A DNA stretch of 64,000 nucleotides from Daucus carota subsp. sativus (GCF_001625215.2 NC_030384.2:25594527-25658526), one strand, 5' to 3'; shown: positions 22,274 through 34,220, counted from the stretch's first letter. Translations and numbers: made by a program. Notes: generated from the letters alone by a model not told the origin.

Positions 22274-23167
22274 ATGGCATATTTATTTGATAATGATTCT
22301 AGTTCTTCTAGTGATCATGATAATTTCGATTATGCTTCCGTTGCAAATCCTTTTATGCGTAGGAAAAAAGCTAATGTTGTAAATGAGGTAATTTATGTTG
22401 AAGAAGATGATTATGTTGATAAAGGAAAAAAAAAGGTTATTTTTGTCGATGATGAAGATGATTGTCATGATAATGGTGGGAAAAAGGATGATAATACAAG
22501 TTTTGGAAGAAGTGAACGGAAAAATGATTATGATAATGTTGATGTTGGGGAAAAAATACATGATTTTACTTTTTCCAATATGAATGATGTTGTTCCTTGT
22601 AGTGGCATGTTGTTTGATAATTTAGATGAGGTGGAAAGATTTTATCGGGATTACGGGCGTAGGGTTGGATTCGAGGTTATCATTAGAAATACTCATAGGC
22701 ATTCTAGAAGCAATGAAGCTTGTTCACGTATGTATATTTGCCGGCTAGGTGGGAGAGTATGTTCAAGTTCGGCTAATGTTGATGAGGAATTGAATTTAAA
22801 AAGGACTCGTGATACAATTGATCGGACAAAATGTAAGGCTCGAATTTCGGTTGTTCATAGAGTGAAGACGGATAAATGGGAAATAACCACAGTAGAGTTA
22901 GAACACAATCATCCAATGGTTACCCCAGACAAAGTACAATTCATGCAAAGATCGCGTAATATAGGTCCGGTTGCCCGATCTTTAATTGAGACGTTGAACA
23001 AATCGGGAATAGGACCCTCAAAAGTGTTGAAAGTGATGGGGGAAGCTCTCGGTGGATTAGAGAATGTACAGATATGCCAACACACCAGCACCCCAGGCAT
23101 AATCAATGATTTCATCCGTCTTCTGCAGCAACTGTATGTATCGGGGATGGACAGTAGATCTGGATGA
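22274..23167 (+). CDS. FAR1-type (WRKY-GCM1 finger) DNA-binding protein, truncated
   Basis: Frame of 297 residues. Residues 1-110 are acidic and serine/asparagine-rich. A FAR1 DNA-binding domain spans about 113-215: DEVERFYRDYGRRVGFEV, then cysteines in NEACSRMYICRLGG and TKCKARISV, and LEHNHPM as the histidine pair of the WRKY-GCM1-type finger. The conserved region ends near residue 264 (KVMGEALGGLENV); the last 33 residues are translated from DNA antisense to the PMD gene. FAR1-family proteins normally continue into a MULE DDE domain and a SWIM finger, both absent here. It could bind the palindrome arrays just upstream, as a transposase DNA-binding domain would; that is inference. Start: first ATG of the open frame, 50 bp after the foldback. 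Transcription is not shown. Confidence 0.75.
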   Translation: MAYLFDNDSSSSSDHDNFDYASVANPFMRRKKANVVNEVIYVEEDDYVDKGKKKVIFVDDEDDCHDNGGKKDDNTSFGRSERKNDYDNVDVGEKIHDFTFSNMNDVVPCSGMLFDNLDEVERFYRDYGRRVGFEVIIRNTHRHSRSNEACSRMYICRLGGRVCSSSANVDEELNLKRTRDTIDRTKCKARISVVHRVKTDKWEITTVELEHNHPMVTPDKVQFMQRSRNIGPVARSLIETLNKSGIGPSKVLKVMGEALGGLENVQICQHTSTPGIINDFIRLLQQLYVSGMDSRSG

Positions 23168-23842
23168 TGTAGGAAAAAGAATAGCCCCTATGATCCAGAA
23201 CACATAGGCTCGGGTATACACCCTGGTATCCTGCTCTAAATATTCAGGACGCTTTGACTTTGGCTTCTTCTTATATGTTTCCCGCAATGAATACAAACTA
23301 ACCGCACTCGCTTTTTCTGACCACATCTTCTCCCGTTCAGACTTCTCCTTCCCTTTAGACTTCTTCTTCTTCTTCTTCTTGTCAGACTTCTTCTTTCGGA
23401 CAGGCCCCTTCTCCAACCTCAAATCCTCCCACTGAGTAAGCCAATACTGCTGTGGAGTAGCAAGATCTGTGAAAGTAAGAGCACGACCGCTGATCGGCAG
23501 ACCCATAAGCATGTAGACATCCTCTAGTGTGATGGTCATCTCACCGAATGGGAAGTGAAAGGTGTTTGTCTCCGGCCTCCATCTCTCAACAAGGGCTCTT
23601 ATCAGGGCAATGTCGTTCTGTCGAACAACCTGAGGGTGAGCAAATACCCCAAAACCCCAAGAATCAAGAAGATGCCTCTGCTCATCATCCAAAACCCACT
23701 TATCCATACATGTGGTATACTGTCTGACATCAAACCTGAGCCTATCATCGCCCTCCCAGATGGAGGTGCTAATATGATCCTCCTGCATGAACAACAGTGA
23801 TCGATCTATAGGGCCGCAAGCTGAATCCTTAGATTTCTCCAT
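23057..23842 (-). CDS. plant mobile domain (PMD, MAIN-like) protein, truncated
   Basis: Frame of 261 residues with features of PF10536: RLRFDVRQYTTCMDKWVLD, HLLDSWGFGVFAHPQVV, ALVERWRPETNTFHFPFGEM, TITLEDVYMLMGLPISGRAL, then a highly basic lysine run (about 155-180), and YVFWIIGAILFPTSSRSTVHPRYIQLL. It stops after DYAWGAGVLAYLYIL, where family members continue (AYLYREL...), so the C-terminal half is missing. PMD proteins such as Arabidopsis MAIN and MAIL1 act in transposon silencing and genome stability, and PMD also occurs inside transposons. The 3' end overlaps the FAR1 ORF by about 110 bp on the opposite strand. The first ATG of the frame was chosen as start. Whether it is expressed is unknown. 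Confidence 0.75.
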   Translation of the reverse strand: MEKSKDSACGPIDRSLLFMQEDHISTSIWEGDDRLRFDVRQYTTCMDKWVLDDEQRHLLDSWGFGVFAHPQVVRQNDIALIRALVERWRPETNTFHFPFGEMTITLEDVYMLMGLPISGRALTFTDLATPQQYWLTQWEDLRLEKGPVRKKKSDKKKKKKKSKGKEKSEREKMWSEKASAVSLYSLRETYKKKPKSKRPEYLEQDTRVYTRAYVFWIIGAILFPTSSRSTVHPRYIQLLQKTDEIIDYAWGAGVLAYLYIL

Positions 23843-24301
23843 AAAAATCTGTAGATATTCAAATCAAAAAACCAATCAATATAATGAACAAGTGATTTAA
23901 TTTTAATTCATAAAAAAAATGACTAATTTTACAGCATTACAAATTAGGCTACCAGAAAAGAATACCATGTCAGTATTACATCCAAAGTCATGCCAACAAA
24001 GGACAAGCTAAGTCGACTAATTAGCAGATAATGCAAATAAATATTTAACATCAAAAGTCATAAAAAATTGACTAAATAAAATAAACAGCCAAATGACATG
24101 CCTAGCTTTATTCTATCATCTCTTTTCATTTTATAATTAAAATAAAACAAAAAGCTTGTGATCCTGTTCTACATGTTATACGAAGACTTCCATATCACTA
24201 AGTTGCCTTTGCGGTCAGAAGGTATATATCAAGCCTATTAAACAGAGCGTGTCACATATACTATAGAAGACGGTGGGCAGCAAGTACAAAATAACATATA
24301 G

Positions 24302-24685
24302 TGGGTGTTTGGGTACTGGCTGAGCTTCTTGTAACTACTGGTTAATGAGATAGTATTGGACAGGGCTATAGCGCATACATGAAAATTTATAATATATATT
24401 ATAATTTTAATTTTTAAAAATATATATTTGTGACTAAAATTTATAATAATAAATTTTGCTCTAGACTAAATTGATTTTTGTTTTGAAAAGTATTACTTTT
24501 TAAATTCAATTATTAACAATCAACTAAATAATAAATTATAAGTAGAATTATTCAAACACATAAAAAATTTATAAGCCACAACATCCAAACACTTTAATAA
24601 CTTATAAGTTATGACTCACTTATCACTTATAATCTACTTCTTCATTTTAAGTGAGAAGCAACTTCTTTTAAACTAAGCCAAACTT
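24302..24685. mobile_element. possible MITE, boundaries uncertain
   Basis: GGGTGTTTGGGTACTGG on the left and inverted CATCCAAACACTT / AAGCCAAAC on the right frame a segment rich in ACTTATAAGTTATGACTCACTTA. The pattern is common in plant MITEs, but I could not define a clean target duplication. Confidence 0.3.
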
Positions 24686-25786
24686 AGCTACATGGAAATA
24701 GGCAGAATTATCACATGGAAATATAACTAACTTTATCACTGTAAAAGATAAACTTAGCTCACCAGAGCATATATGTACCTAAATGTATAAAGCAGAAATG
24801 AGAAATCTATAGGAGAACTACATAATTATAGCTGAAGTTCTATGAATTTCATTCCATTACTCTTCTACAGAGATGAAATGCTCCAAATAGTTCCTTAAAT
24901 ACATTGACCACTTAATTGTATATAACTCAACTTGTATCTACTCTTTAGTCTCAACTGTTATTACCTTTTTTGCAACCTGAAACCTTTTCCTTGTGCAAGA
25001 GGAATGGTGTCCAGTTCGTAAAAAATGCCATAGTTTTTTCTATCAACAGCTACAGTTATGACATTTATGCATTAATGCTATTAGCTATATATAATTGACT
25101 TTCTTTCGGTTTTAGTTGTTTAACAATTGTTGTTTATACATACCAAGTCTGGTAATGTAGGTTGGTCTATTGCTCTCGGTCTCGGATATTGTAAATTTTC
25201 AATTAATGCTATTCCGAATTTATTAGGAAAATATTCTGTAGTGCTGCAAATGGTTGTAATAAGAATGTTCCAAAGTGAAAAATTATTGTTGGAATCCCAC
25301 ATTGATAAAAAGTTTCATATTTGAATAGATCTCCAAGTGATATCATGCAACTTTTAGACTATTCAGAGGTGTCAATCTTATAAACCAAACCAAATGTACC
25401 TCCACTGAAATGATGATTAGTTCCCCTTTTTTACTAAATTAGCAATATATAGTAAGCTTCATTACACCAATCATCGGTCTGGGATTCCTAAAACAGCTGA
25501 AGTTATATCAGAGACTAAATTGACCAAAGTTAAGTGACTAGCCTTGATTTCATATTAACTACAAGCAATAGCGATAAAATAAAAATACAAAAACAGGATA
25601 ATAGACTAAAGCATGATTGAACTTTGGCCAACTTTCAATTCACTGCTTATTTCAGAATAACTAACCAAAAACCACACATATGATCAAAATTAGGGAATTA
25701 TAGGGGGAATGTAATAAAATTCAATCGCAAGAGATGGGGAGGGAGAGGGGAAGGGGGGGGAGGAGAGAGAGAGCGGGGGGAGGGGG

Positions 25787-25893
<107 letters not shown>

Positions 25894-26092
25894 CCAATTA
25901 CGAAAATCGAAGATGAAGAGGCGAGAATATGCTGAAGATAGTAGATGGGAGCCGGGAATGTCGAACGGATGGGAGATGGGAGATGGGAGATGGGGTGGGA
26001 ATCGGGATGGTCGCAAGTCTGCAGGGGAACCAGTGACCTAACTTGCAATTGAAATGAAAGAAGGAGACATCGGGTTGTACCCGGTTTATCAC

Positions 26093-26116
26093 CACCCGCA
26101 ATATCTCATTGCGAGG
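26093..26116. repeat. single diverged CCCGCAATG palindrome
   Basis: ACCCGCAATATCTCATTGCG lies 270 bp inside the right array. It is preceded by a small inverted repeat CGGGTTGTACCCGG (26071-26084). Confidence 0.7.
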
Positions 26117-26387
26117 TCTAGTTTTTACATATTTTAAAATTATAAACAATTAAATATTTTAAAATATTTGTGATAAGAAATGAATTTAATATTTTATACA
26201 TTATAGTGATATAATTATTATGAATAATAATCTTAAAATTTTAAATTTTAAAAATATATATATTGAACAATGAAGATAATCATATATTTAAAATGAAAGA
26301 AATAATTTAAAATTGAAAATAAATGTTAAAATTCATTAAAACTAAAGTAGTGGAAGGGTAGTCTGGGGAGTTAAAATGCTTCATAGT

Positions 26388-26503
26388 TCCCGCAATGAAG
26401 CATTGCGGGTACTTAGGACCCCGCAATGAAACATTGCGGGTATGTAAGTCCCTGCAATGTTTCATTGCGGGTACCTATGTCCCCGCAATGTTTCATTGCG
26501 GGG
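26388..26503. repeat. right array of CCCGCAATG palindromes (4 copies)
   Basis: Four copies at about 30-bp spacing, with centres AAG (arm GAAGCATTG), AAA, TTT and TTT, near the right end of the element and mirroring the left array. Confidence 0.92.
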
Positions 26504-26567
26504 AGTCCTTCTCATTCAACGGCTAGGATCTGGTGGTTCGCTATCCAACGGTGGCTGTATAACAGCC

Positions 26568-26570
<3 letters not shown>

Positions 26571-26622
<52 letters not shown>

Positions 26623-26630
26623 CACACATT
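26571..26630. repeat. (TA)n then (CA)n microsatellite at the right edge of the element
   Basis: A TA run of about 42 bp begins directly after the element end (AACAGCCCCC), followed by GACACACACACACAC. Confidence 0.95.
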
Positions 26631-27789
26631 ATTTAAAACAAAGTATGACAATTAAAAAAATATAATAATCATTTTATAATATTTAAATAACAAAATAGAT
26701 GAGGAAATACATTCTTTTTAGAAAATCAGAATTTTATTAAACAATAGGAGCATCGAACTTCAATATCTCTAAGATAGATATTAGGGGTGAGTATTCGGAA
26801 ATTTTGTTACCGAACCGGAATTATTTTGGATATTTAAATTTTCAAGAATGTGAAATTTCATTTCCAAATAGCGAACCAAATTAATTTCGGATGGAAACCA
26901 AACCATTAATATTAATCCGGATTGGCATTCCAAACTTTCCAAAAAAACCAAACAATAGAAAGTATCATATAACACAGCTTTAATTGTGCATATAACACAA
27001 ATTGCATGTGTATAGCAAAAATAAAAAGAAAATGAAATTCTTAAAATGAAATTATAATATTCATTCTAGAACATATTAAATAGTCAAACTAAAAGAACAT
27101 AAGGCACCATTTATTCAAATGAAACAAAGTGCAAATCATGCAAATACGGAAAGCAGCAACATGTCTTCAAGTTCAACTTCAAATTAAAACCAAAAAGGAA
27201 CTTGAGAGTTTGGATAGAGGGTCAAACACACGACCAATTTATTAAACATAAAATAAAATGTGGAGTCATCATCTTTCTTCTGTGTTTCCCTACTAGTCGT
27301 CTTTTATCCAAATTTGATAACAATTGTCCCCATGAATGCAAGCTGCTAAATAGAAATATATCAAGGACAATAAAAATAATAATTGTTACTAATAAAGTGA
27401 CAGATACTAAATCTCTTACAAAAGAAGTGAAGAACAATGTAAAGTGCAAGAAGTTGATAACTATAATCTTGTCAACAAAATATGGAGTCTTACTAATGAA
27501 CCCATGCAAGCTCAAGAGTACACCAGAGATACAATGACAGCTACCATACGACTAAACCTTATTATAAGAAAGCTAGTGTCAAAAGCTTATATAATGACAT
27601 CTTTGTTTTCAAACTGATCAGACAGAGACAGAGTAACTGATATTAACTATCTGGTGCAAGTGAAATAAAAAAAAAGATGTAGGTTCAAAGACTAGAAGAA
27701 AAAATATGAGAAACTGAACAATTCTGCAACTCACATATTTTAAGAAACACAAAGTGCAATAGACATCATCAAGTTTCACCTGCGCTAAT

Positions 27790-29400
27790 ATTCAACCTCG
27801 ATAAACCTGTTGGAAATATATGAACATGGTAGTTTTTAACCAACAAAATATGATTCCAGAAATATAAACAGAGGAGTAAATAACCATTTCAAGTTTACCT
27901 TTTTCAAAATCATCCACCTCCTCAATTAATTCTGCTCCACTAGTTGTGTTAGTTTTGCGAATCCAATCCTGAGAACATAAAAGAGCTTCCACTATTCTAG
28001 GAGTCAAAAAACTTCTAAAATCATTAAGTATCCGATCACAGTACTAAAAGCGGATTCAGAAGCAACTGTGGAGATTGGCATGGCTAACACGTCACGAGCC
28101 AACTCAGATAAAACAGGAAACCCTACAGAATTGAATTTCCACCAGCCCAGGACATCAAATTCCTCATCAGCATGACTTAGATTTTTCGGTTTTTCACTCA
28201 AGTACTCATCTAAATCAGAAGGATAGTTGTCATCATCAGGATAAATCATTCCTATCACATCACTGCCACTCTCCTTTTCATATTGCATCCTAACTTCATA
28301 AAGAGGATCATTGACCATACCATTACCTGGTGCTTTTTGTACTGGTCGATTGCTTAAATTTCTCTTTTCAGGCTCCATTCTAGACTTGTATTCAGTGAAC
28401 AATCTAAATAAAGTCTCTCGCAATTTTTTTTCCTTGCAATAAGTACTCCAATTTCATTTCCATACATATGCTTCAATAAACAGATAACAAAGTCTAACTT
28501 ATGCCTTGGATCCAAAACCATAGCAATGAACAATATCATAAACATTTTTAAAGGATCACCTATTTTTGAAATTTTACAAGCATTTTCTCCCCAATTTCAA
28601 ACAGGTCCGGATTTGTTCCACTCACCCATCGTTGCAGGGTACAGTACACCCTGTATATTTCATGCAGAAACATATTGGAAGTAATGTAGGACGTACCTGA
28701 AATCTTCAAAGTTAAGTCATAAAACATTTTTAAACACGACGAAAAATGTCTAACCATAACTCAATCATTAAAAGTAGGCCTGCCATCAATTATCATCTTT
28801 TCTATAATTTTGACCCCATTCTCATCAAGCTTTGTTTCATAACGTTCTTCCTGAAGATCATTTTATAACCCGGATCCTGCTCATCAAATCTTTCAAATGC
28901 TCTTTCATATACTTGAGCCACATCTAACATCAAATATGTCGAGTTCCACCGAGTAGGTACATCTAAACACAAGCCTTTCTTGCACTCAATTTTTTCAAGA
29001 TCTTTACATTCTTGGAATTTATTCAACCTGGCCGGGGAGATTCTCACATATCTCACAGCATTTCTAACTTTAGAAATAGAAGAGTTATATTCTTTCAAAC
29101 CATCTTGGACTATCAAATTTAGAATGTGAGCGATACACCTCATGTGGAGATGTTCTCCTCTTAAAATGCTAGTATCCCAGTTAATTATTTTAGCTTTCAC
29201 CTTACTTAATGCGACGTCATTTGAACTAGCATTATCACAGTTATAGTAAGAACTCTACTAATTCCCCATTCTCGCATGCATTTCTCAATCAACATAGCTA
29301 TTGCCTCTCCCTTATGACTATAAATTGGGCAGAAATTTATGATTCGTTTATGCAACTTCCAATCATCGTCAATACAATCCAACCACCAAGCCAAAGAATT
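27790..29400 (-). pseudogene. hAT transposase remnant (RICESLEEPER-like)
   Basis: Minus-strand pieces read in order. 29394-29240 has DDDWKLHKRIINFCPIYSHKGEA. After a frameshift, 29200-28802 contains CIAHILNLIVQDGLKE and LDVPTRWNSTYLMLD. Then come 28757-28560 (ITSNMFLHEIYRVYC), 28545-28354 (AMVLDPRHKLDFV) and 28423-28004, which ends in the hAT C-terminal dimerisation region WWKFNSVGFPVLSELARDVLAMP...STVASESAFST. A last piece, TPRIVEALLCSQDWIRKTN, is out of frame (about 28010-27950). The order matches plant Ac-like transposases. The BED zinc finger and the first catalytic region are missing and there are at least four frame breaks, so it is dead. Confidence 0.88.
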
Positions 29401-29764
29401 TAAAAAAAGAAATGTGCCAGCTGATCAAATTTGTTATTTGCAACTTATAATTTGCAAGACACTAGTTTGTGTGTGTGAAATTAGAATTTCCATGATATAT
29501 AAATTTATTGTATTAATATTTATAATAAAATAAATGTCAAATTAATATAATTAAGTATATGTCCTGTATTTAAACTGAATAATCGGCCCTTAGATATTAT
29601 TTAGATAAAATTCGTATATCATATAAGAGTATAGATTAGCATATTTGTGCAATAACTTCAGATACTGTTTCTATCCAAATATCTATCAGATTTGCAGATT
29701 TTGAATACCCATAAGAGATATTTTATACAGTATCCAACGTTTCTAGTTATAATTTGTAGTTGAT

Positions 29765-29772
29765 TATAAAAT
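29765..29772 (+). promoter_or_regulatory. candidate TATA box of the defensin-like gene
   Basis: TATAAAAT, 57 bp upstream of the ATG at 29830, which would place the transcription start at about 29795, the right edge of the putative hAT element. Confidence 0.35.
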
Positions 29773-29829
29773 GGGTACGAGCCTTCTCACCCTTACATAA
29801 AAAAAAGCTAACGATATTAATTGTTAAGG

Positions 29830-30647
29830 ATGGAAAAGAACCCTTCTTTCATTTTAAGTGCCCTCCTTTTTATTTCATTCTCATCATGCATGCAGGTAAT
29901 AAATATATAAATTATATATAGATGGGTCTTCCTCCGATGATCGAGAATTATTTATATCACCAACCAAATCTCAGTCGATGCTCCTTTAGTGGCAAAAAGA
30001 AATTTGCTGGAAGTCATACCTCCTTACAATAATTCATTAACTGGGAACAGAACTCTTTCCAATTAACAATATTTTTGTGTTATGAGGGATGCAGAATTGT
30101 TAATCTCAATTATAAAATTGTTGATTTAACGGGTGAGATTTTGTTGTGTGTACAAATCGTTGGTAGCAGTCAATCGATTGCCAAGGACTCCGACTTAAAA
30201 ATATATTATTTCAATAACAAAATGTTGTTTCTAGTTACACAGTAAGTTAAATTATATTTGTCTTAAACATAAGGAATGAAATTCTAATAAATTTTATTCC
30301 AGAAAAAAAATTAATAATTTTTAAATATAAATTTACATATTTGTTATGTGAAGTGAGCAATAACAAGTTTATAGGATTTTTTCAAATAATGAATAAGCAA
30401 GGGTAAAAATTAATACAATTAGTTAAAATGTGCAATATTGTTCTTATATACACTTGTGGTCAAACCATGCATATAATTACAAATTACAATACATTACATG
30501 TAGGTGTACCAAGGATCATGTCGTGGTTTTCTAAATTGTGATGGACACTGCAAGAGTATTGGTTATCGTCTCGGTGAAGCTTGTGATCCAGTTGAGCCTG
30601 GATCATCTATAATTAATTGTTATTGTCATGAATACCCATGGCTGTAA
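29830..30647 (+). CDS. defensin-like secreted cysteine-rich peptide, two exons
   Basis: Exon 1 (29830-29895) encodes 22 residues of a classic secretory signal, starting MEKNPSFILSALLFISF. A GTAATA donor follows, then a 608-bp AT-rich intron and the acceptor ATGTAG. Exon 2 (30504-30647) is in phase 0 and encodes 47 residues ending CYCHEYPWL and TAA. The whole product has 69 residues. The mature part has six cysteines spaced C-x5-C-x3-C-x10-C-x11-C-x-C, the cysteine-stabilised alpha-beta pattern (C-x3-C paired with C-x-C). One intron right after the signal peptide is the usual gene structure of plant defensin-like (DEFL/LCR) genes. Such peptides act outside the cell in defence or in signalling, often in reproductive tissue; which applies here is unknown. 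The exons are too short to stand out as long open frames. Intact, but expression is not shown. Confidence 0.75.
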
Positions 30648-30845
30648 TTTAATAATTTCCTTTCTCTCTAAAAATAATAAAATATAAATTTATGTACATT
30701 TTTAATAATGTTTTACCCTAAAATTAGTCAAATATTAAATATCATGTTACTTTTTCCTACATTTATAATCGGTACATTTGTAATTTAATATCAGAATATT
30801 GAAACTACGGCGATGTGCTAATTTTTGTCTGTGACATCTTCATAG

Positions 30846-31609
30846 TAGAGCTGAACAAAAGATCGGTCCTAAAAAGTCTATATTGATAAGCCCGATAAAA
30901 AGTCTATGAAAAGCCCGGACCGGTCTGGCCTGCAAGTCCTTACAAGGTATTAATTTTATTATAAAAATCTAGCCCGGTCCAGCCCAATTATAACCCAGAT
31001 AAAAGCCTGGCAGGTAAAAACCCGTTTAGCGACAAAAGCCTGGTAAAAGTCCAGATATTTCTATATAGATGTATGGGCAGAATGTCATAGCTGTCAATGA
31101 ATTTCTTGATGAGAGATGAAATGGTGTAAGTTCAACTGATTTGATTTATCAGTTGCCTTTGAATACATTGATTGACACTATATAAGGATCATTAATATGG
31201 AAACTTGATAAGTTATTTTTAACAGCCCAATACAGACACAAGGATAGATCAATCAACCATCGGAAAGGTTTCTCTGGCAAGCAGAGGGATGTTCAAGTCT
31301 TTGGAAGCTCCAAGTCTGTCGTTAAAGATGATGCTAACAGTAATAAAAAGAGCAGGTTCTCCTCCAACGTAAAAGCATGGCAGGCAATTTCCAGAAATAT
31401 GTATATAGTTATTTTAATAAGAAACAAAAGTCAGGGTAAAAGCCCGGTTAAACTGGGCTGGTCCACCAGACTAATGGTAGTCCTTCATTTTTCAGAAATT
31501 ATCAGGCTTAGCCCGGCTCGGTAACAAGAAAAATCTGGTCCAGGCTTATTTAAAAAAGCTCGGGCTTCCGGTCCTGAGCCTAGCAGGCCGGTCCTTTTGT
31601 TCAACTCTA
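30846..31609. mobile_element. hAT-type MITE with a possible captured exon
   Basis: Ends TAGAGCTGAACAAAAGATCGGTCC and, reverse-complemented, TAGAGTTGAACAAAAGGACCGG. The flanking 8-bp duplication matches at 7 of 8 bases (CTTCATAG 30838-30845, CTTCATAC 31610-31617). Subterminal regions are full of AGCCCGG / CCGGTCC motifs. The middle (about 31225-31425, +) stays open for about 60 residues with KGFSGKQRDVQVFGSSKSVV and SRFSSNVKAWQAIS, which reads like host coding sequence of unknown origin. Confidence 0.8.
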
Positions 31610-31780
31610 CTTCATACGGCTAGAATCATGAATTTTGATTTGATTAATATCATACAAATGTGAATTTAATACTGAAATATATTAAACGTTGTTTTATTTC
31701 ACATTAATCTCAGTGCAATTTTATGAATGAAACACCCCTTATTAATTAATTTTGAGATGATATGATCTTAGATCACATTG

Positions 31781-33453
31781 CACTACAACAAAACCAACTT
31801 TTTACGATGAAAATTTTTGCAAAGCGGAGTTACGACGAAAATTCTGTATCTGTCATAAGATATGGGAATTTTTTGACGATAAATTTTTTCCGCGTCCCGT
31901 TGTAAGTTAAGTAATTTAGATAAATATATGCGTTTTAGGGTAGAAAATAAATGGAAAATAATATGTTTGTTTTCCATCGTAATTATTCTGTCGTAAGTTA
32001 AATATTTTAATTGATTATATGCATTTCAGAACGGAAAATAAATGAAAAATAATATGTTTCTGATTTCTGTCATAAGTAGTCTGTCGTAAGTTAACTATTT
32101 GTATGTTATTCTAACTTATTATGCAAATGTATTAATTTAGTATCTCATTCTAACCTATTATGCTAATGTTTTCAATGTAGGGCCATATGCGAATTCCTCG
32201 AGTCCTCGAAAGGGGGAGGGTAGCTCTGGCAAATCCTCCTTGGCTTGCCTTCAAGATGATCTGTTTTTGCGAATCATGGATGAGACCTTAACCCGAGCAC
32301 GAGCACATCCAGAGGAGTATACACTCACACCTGAGGCTATCCAGTTTTTAACAAGCAATGTGATTGAATGATACAACGATAGACCTTAGGACTATCCCTT
32401 GATGATAGAGATAAGGACATCTATTACTCGAGTAGGAGTTGAGGTACTCAACAATTTATACAAGACACACAGGCAAAAAAAAATTAAGGTAAACAAATTT
32501 CAGCATAGCACATAGCATATTCAGTAGCCAAAACAAATAAAGTAAGGGAGCACAACATATTTTCTTCAATAAATTAATTAAAATTTGATGAATTTATAGT
32601 TTTTTTGCGTACGACTCGATAAACTAGTAGCATTGTTATTATAAAACTTATATGCATCTATTAATATGTTAAATTTTTGAATGCACACTATCTCAATTAT
32701 GTTAAAATAAAAAATATACATTTAAGATCGTAATATATTGTTAATTATTAATTCATCGAGATATTCTTAAAAATTCTATGATACTGTATTATTGCTTTCA
32801 TGATTTCAAATTCTCATAATCTATGGAGCCTATTAATATAAATTATATCGTTGTTTTCTAACCTTGCCAAGTCCAGTGGCATTTCGTAAGCACACGAGAA
32901 ACGAAAATATCCTTTGAATTTGTTAATTTCATGATATGAAATTTAGTAATTGAGGTAGGATCAAAATAAACAAACCTTCTTGCTTGTTGCTTTAATTGAC
33001 ATCCCTTTTTTCCTTGAAATTCTTAATAACAAATCTAGTTTCACGTGACAACATACACACATTCATGTTATTTATATTCTTATTATCTTTGTACTTTTCC
33101 TTGAAGTCGCGTATATAAATTTTCAGGGTAAAGGCATTGCAGAGGATGGTGGCAACCCAAACACGGGTCGACGTGAGGGTGGGGTCTAGTACGGAGTCCG
33201 AAGATCCTAAACTCCGTACACCATCTAATATTAGATCTAAAGGTGGTCCCGTGATTAAGGGTTAAATTTTAATAGTAAATGTAAGAAACACTGTAGCTTA
33301 ATTTGTAGCTTTTGTACGTTGGCATGGAGCCATGGACAAACATTTGTAACAAATGTTTACGTTTTCGCATTTTCTAGTATGAATATCGTTGCGTGTTTAT
33401 CAATATGTTTGCATTTTTAGCATTTCAGAAGTTTGTTGCATGTTTGGGAAGTT

Positions 33454-33492
<39 letters not shown>

Positions 33493-33535
33493 GTGTATTA
33501 TTGGATGCCAAAACAATGGCGGGAAACTAAGAAAA

Positions 33536-33611
<76 letters not shown>

Positions 33612-34220
33612 GTGTATTATTGGATGCCAAAACAATGGCGGGAAACTAAGAAAAGCAACAGGTATATAAATCAGGGATCCCAAACTTACGACGGAATTAT
33701 CCAACAAAAAACTCTGTAATCCGTCGCAATATACTACTTACGATGTTTACATTCCGTCGTAAGTTAAAAAAGAATTTGACACACCCTCAAAATACGACGT
33801 TTTTTCCATCACAAGGAATATATTTTAGGACGAAATGGTTCTGTCAATAGTTGGCACAAAACATTTACAGTTTGGGCCCACCTTGAAAGTACGACGTTTC
33901 TTTCATCGCAATTAAGATACATATTTTATGACGAAAATTATCTTCTTTTATCAGTTGATACAAAAAAATTTGCAAAAAAATTTGCTTGGTGGGAACCACC
34001 TTTATCTTACGACATTTTTTCCGTCGTAATATTTTACGTGGAGCCCACCCATCTAATAAATTATGACGCAGTGATAAACTTATGACGAAAATTGTACATA
34101 CGACCAAATTTTGAACATAAGACGCCATAAAAAACGACGAAAATGTTCCGTCGTAATTATCCCACTTACGACGAATGTAGTGTTAAAAATCCGTCGTAAA
34201 ATTCCGATTTTTTTGTAGTA
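31781..34220. mobile_element. non-autonomous CACTA element
   Basis: It begins CACTACAACAAAA and ends TTTTTTTGTAGTA, flanked by TTG on both sides (31778-31780, 34221-34223). The final base should be G, so the right end carries one substitution. Both subterminal regions repeat TTACGACG / CGTCGTAAGT many times, the typical binding-site arrays of CACTA elements. The interior (about 32190-32370, +) has an open stretch with SSLACLQDDLFLRIMDETLTR and EEYTLTPEAIQFLTSN, ending in TGA, probably a transposase or captured fragment. No full transposase. Confidence 0.85.
33455..33657. repeat. (TA)n tracts with a duplicated 50-bp unit
   Basis: A TA tract (33455-33488), a 50-bp unit starting CCGTGTGTATTATTGGATGC (33489-33538), a longer TA tract (33539-33607) and an exact second copy of the unit (33608-33657). 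Replication slippage or unequal exchange at the TA tract would explain it. Confidence 0.9.

Larger units (their letters stand above)
26782..29795 (-). mobile_element. probable decayed hAT element
   Basis: Left end TAGGGGTGAGTATTCGG and reverse-complemented right end TAAGGGTGAGAAGGCTCG share a TA(G/A)GGGTGAG hAT-like end and enclose the hAT transposase remnant. The 8 bp outside each end (ATAGATAT and CATAAAAA) do not match, so the boundaries are tentative. Confidence 0.45.

Noticed and set aside
22283-22561. 92-codon minus-strand frame rich in Ile
   Set aside because: Antisense of the acidic FAR1 N-terminus; no domain.
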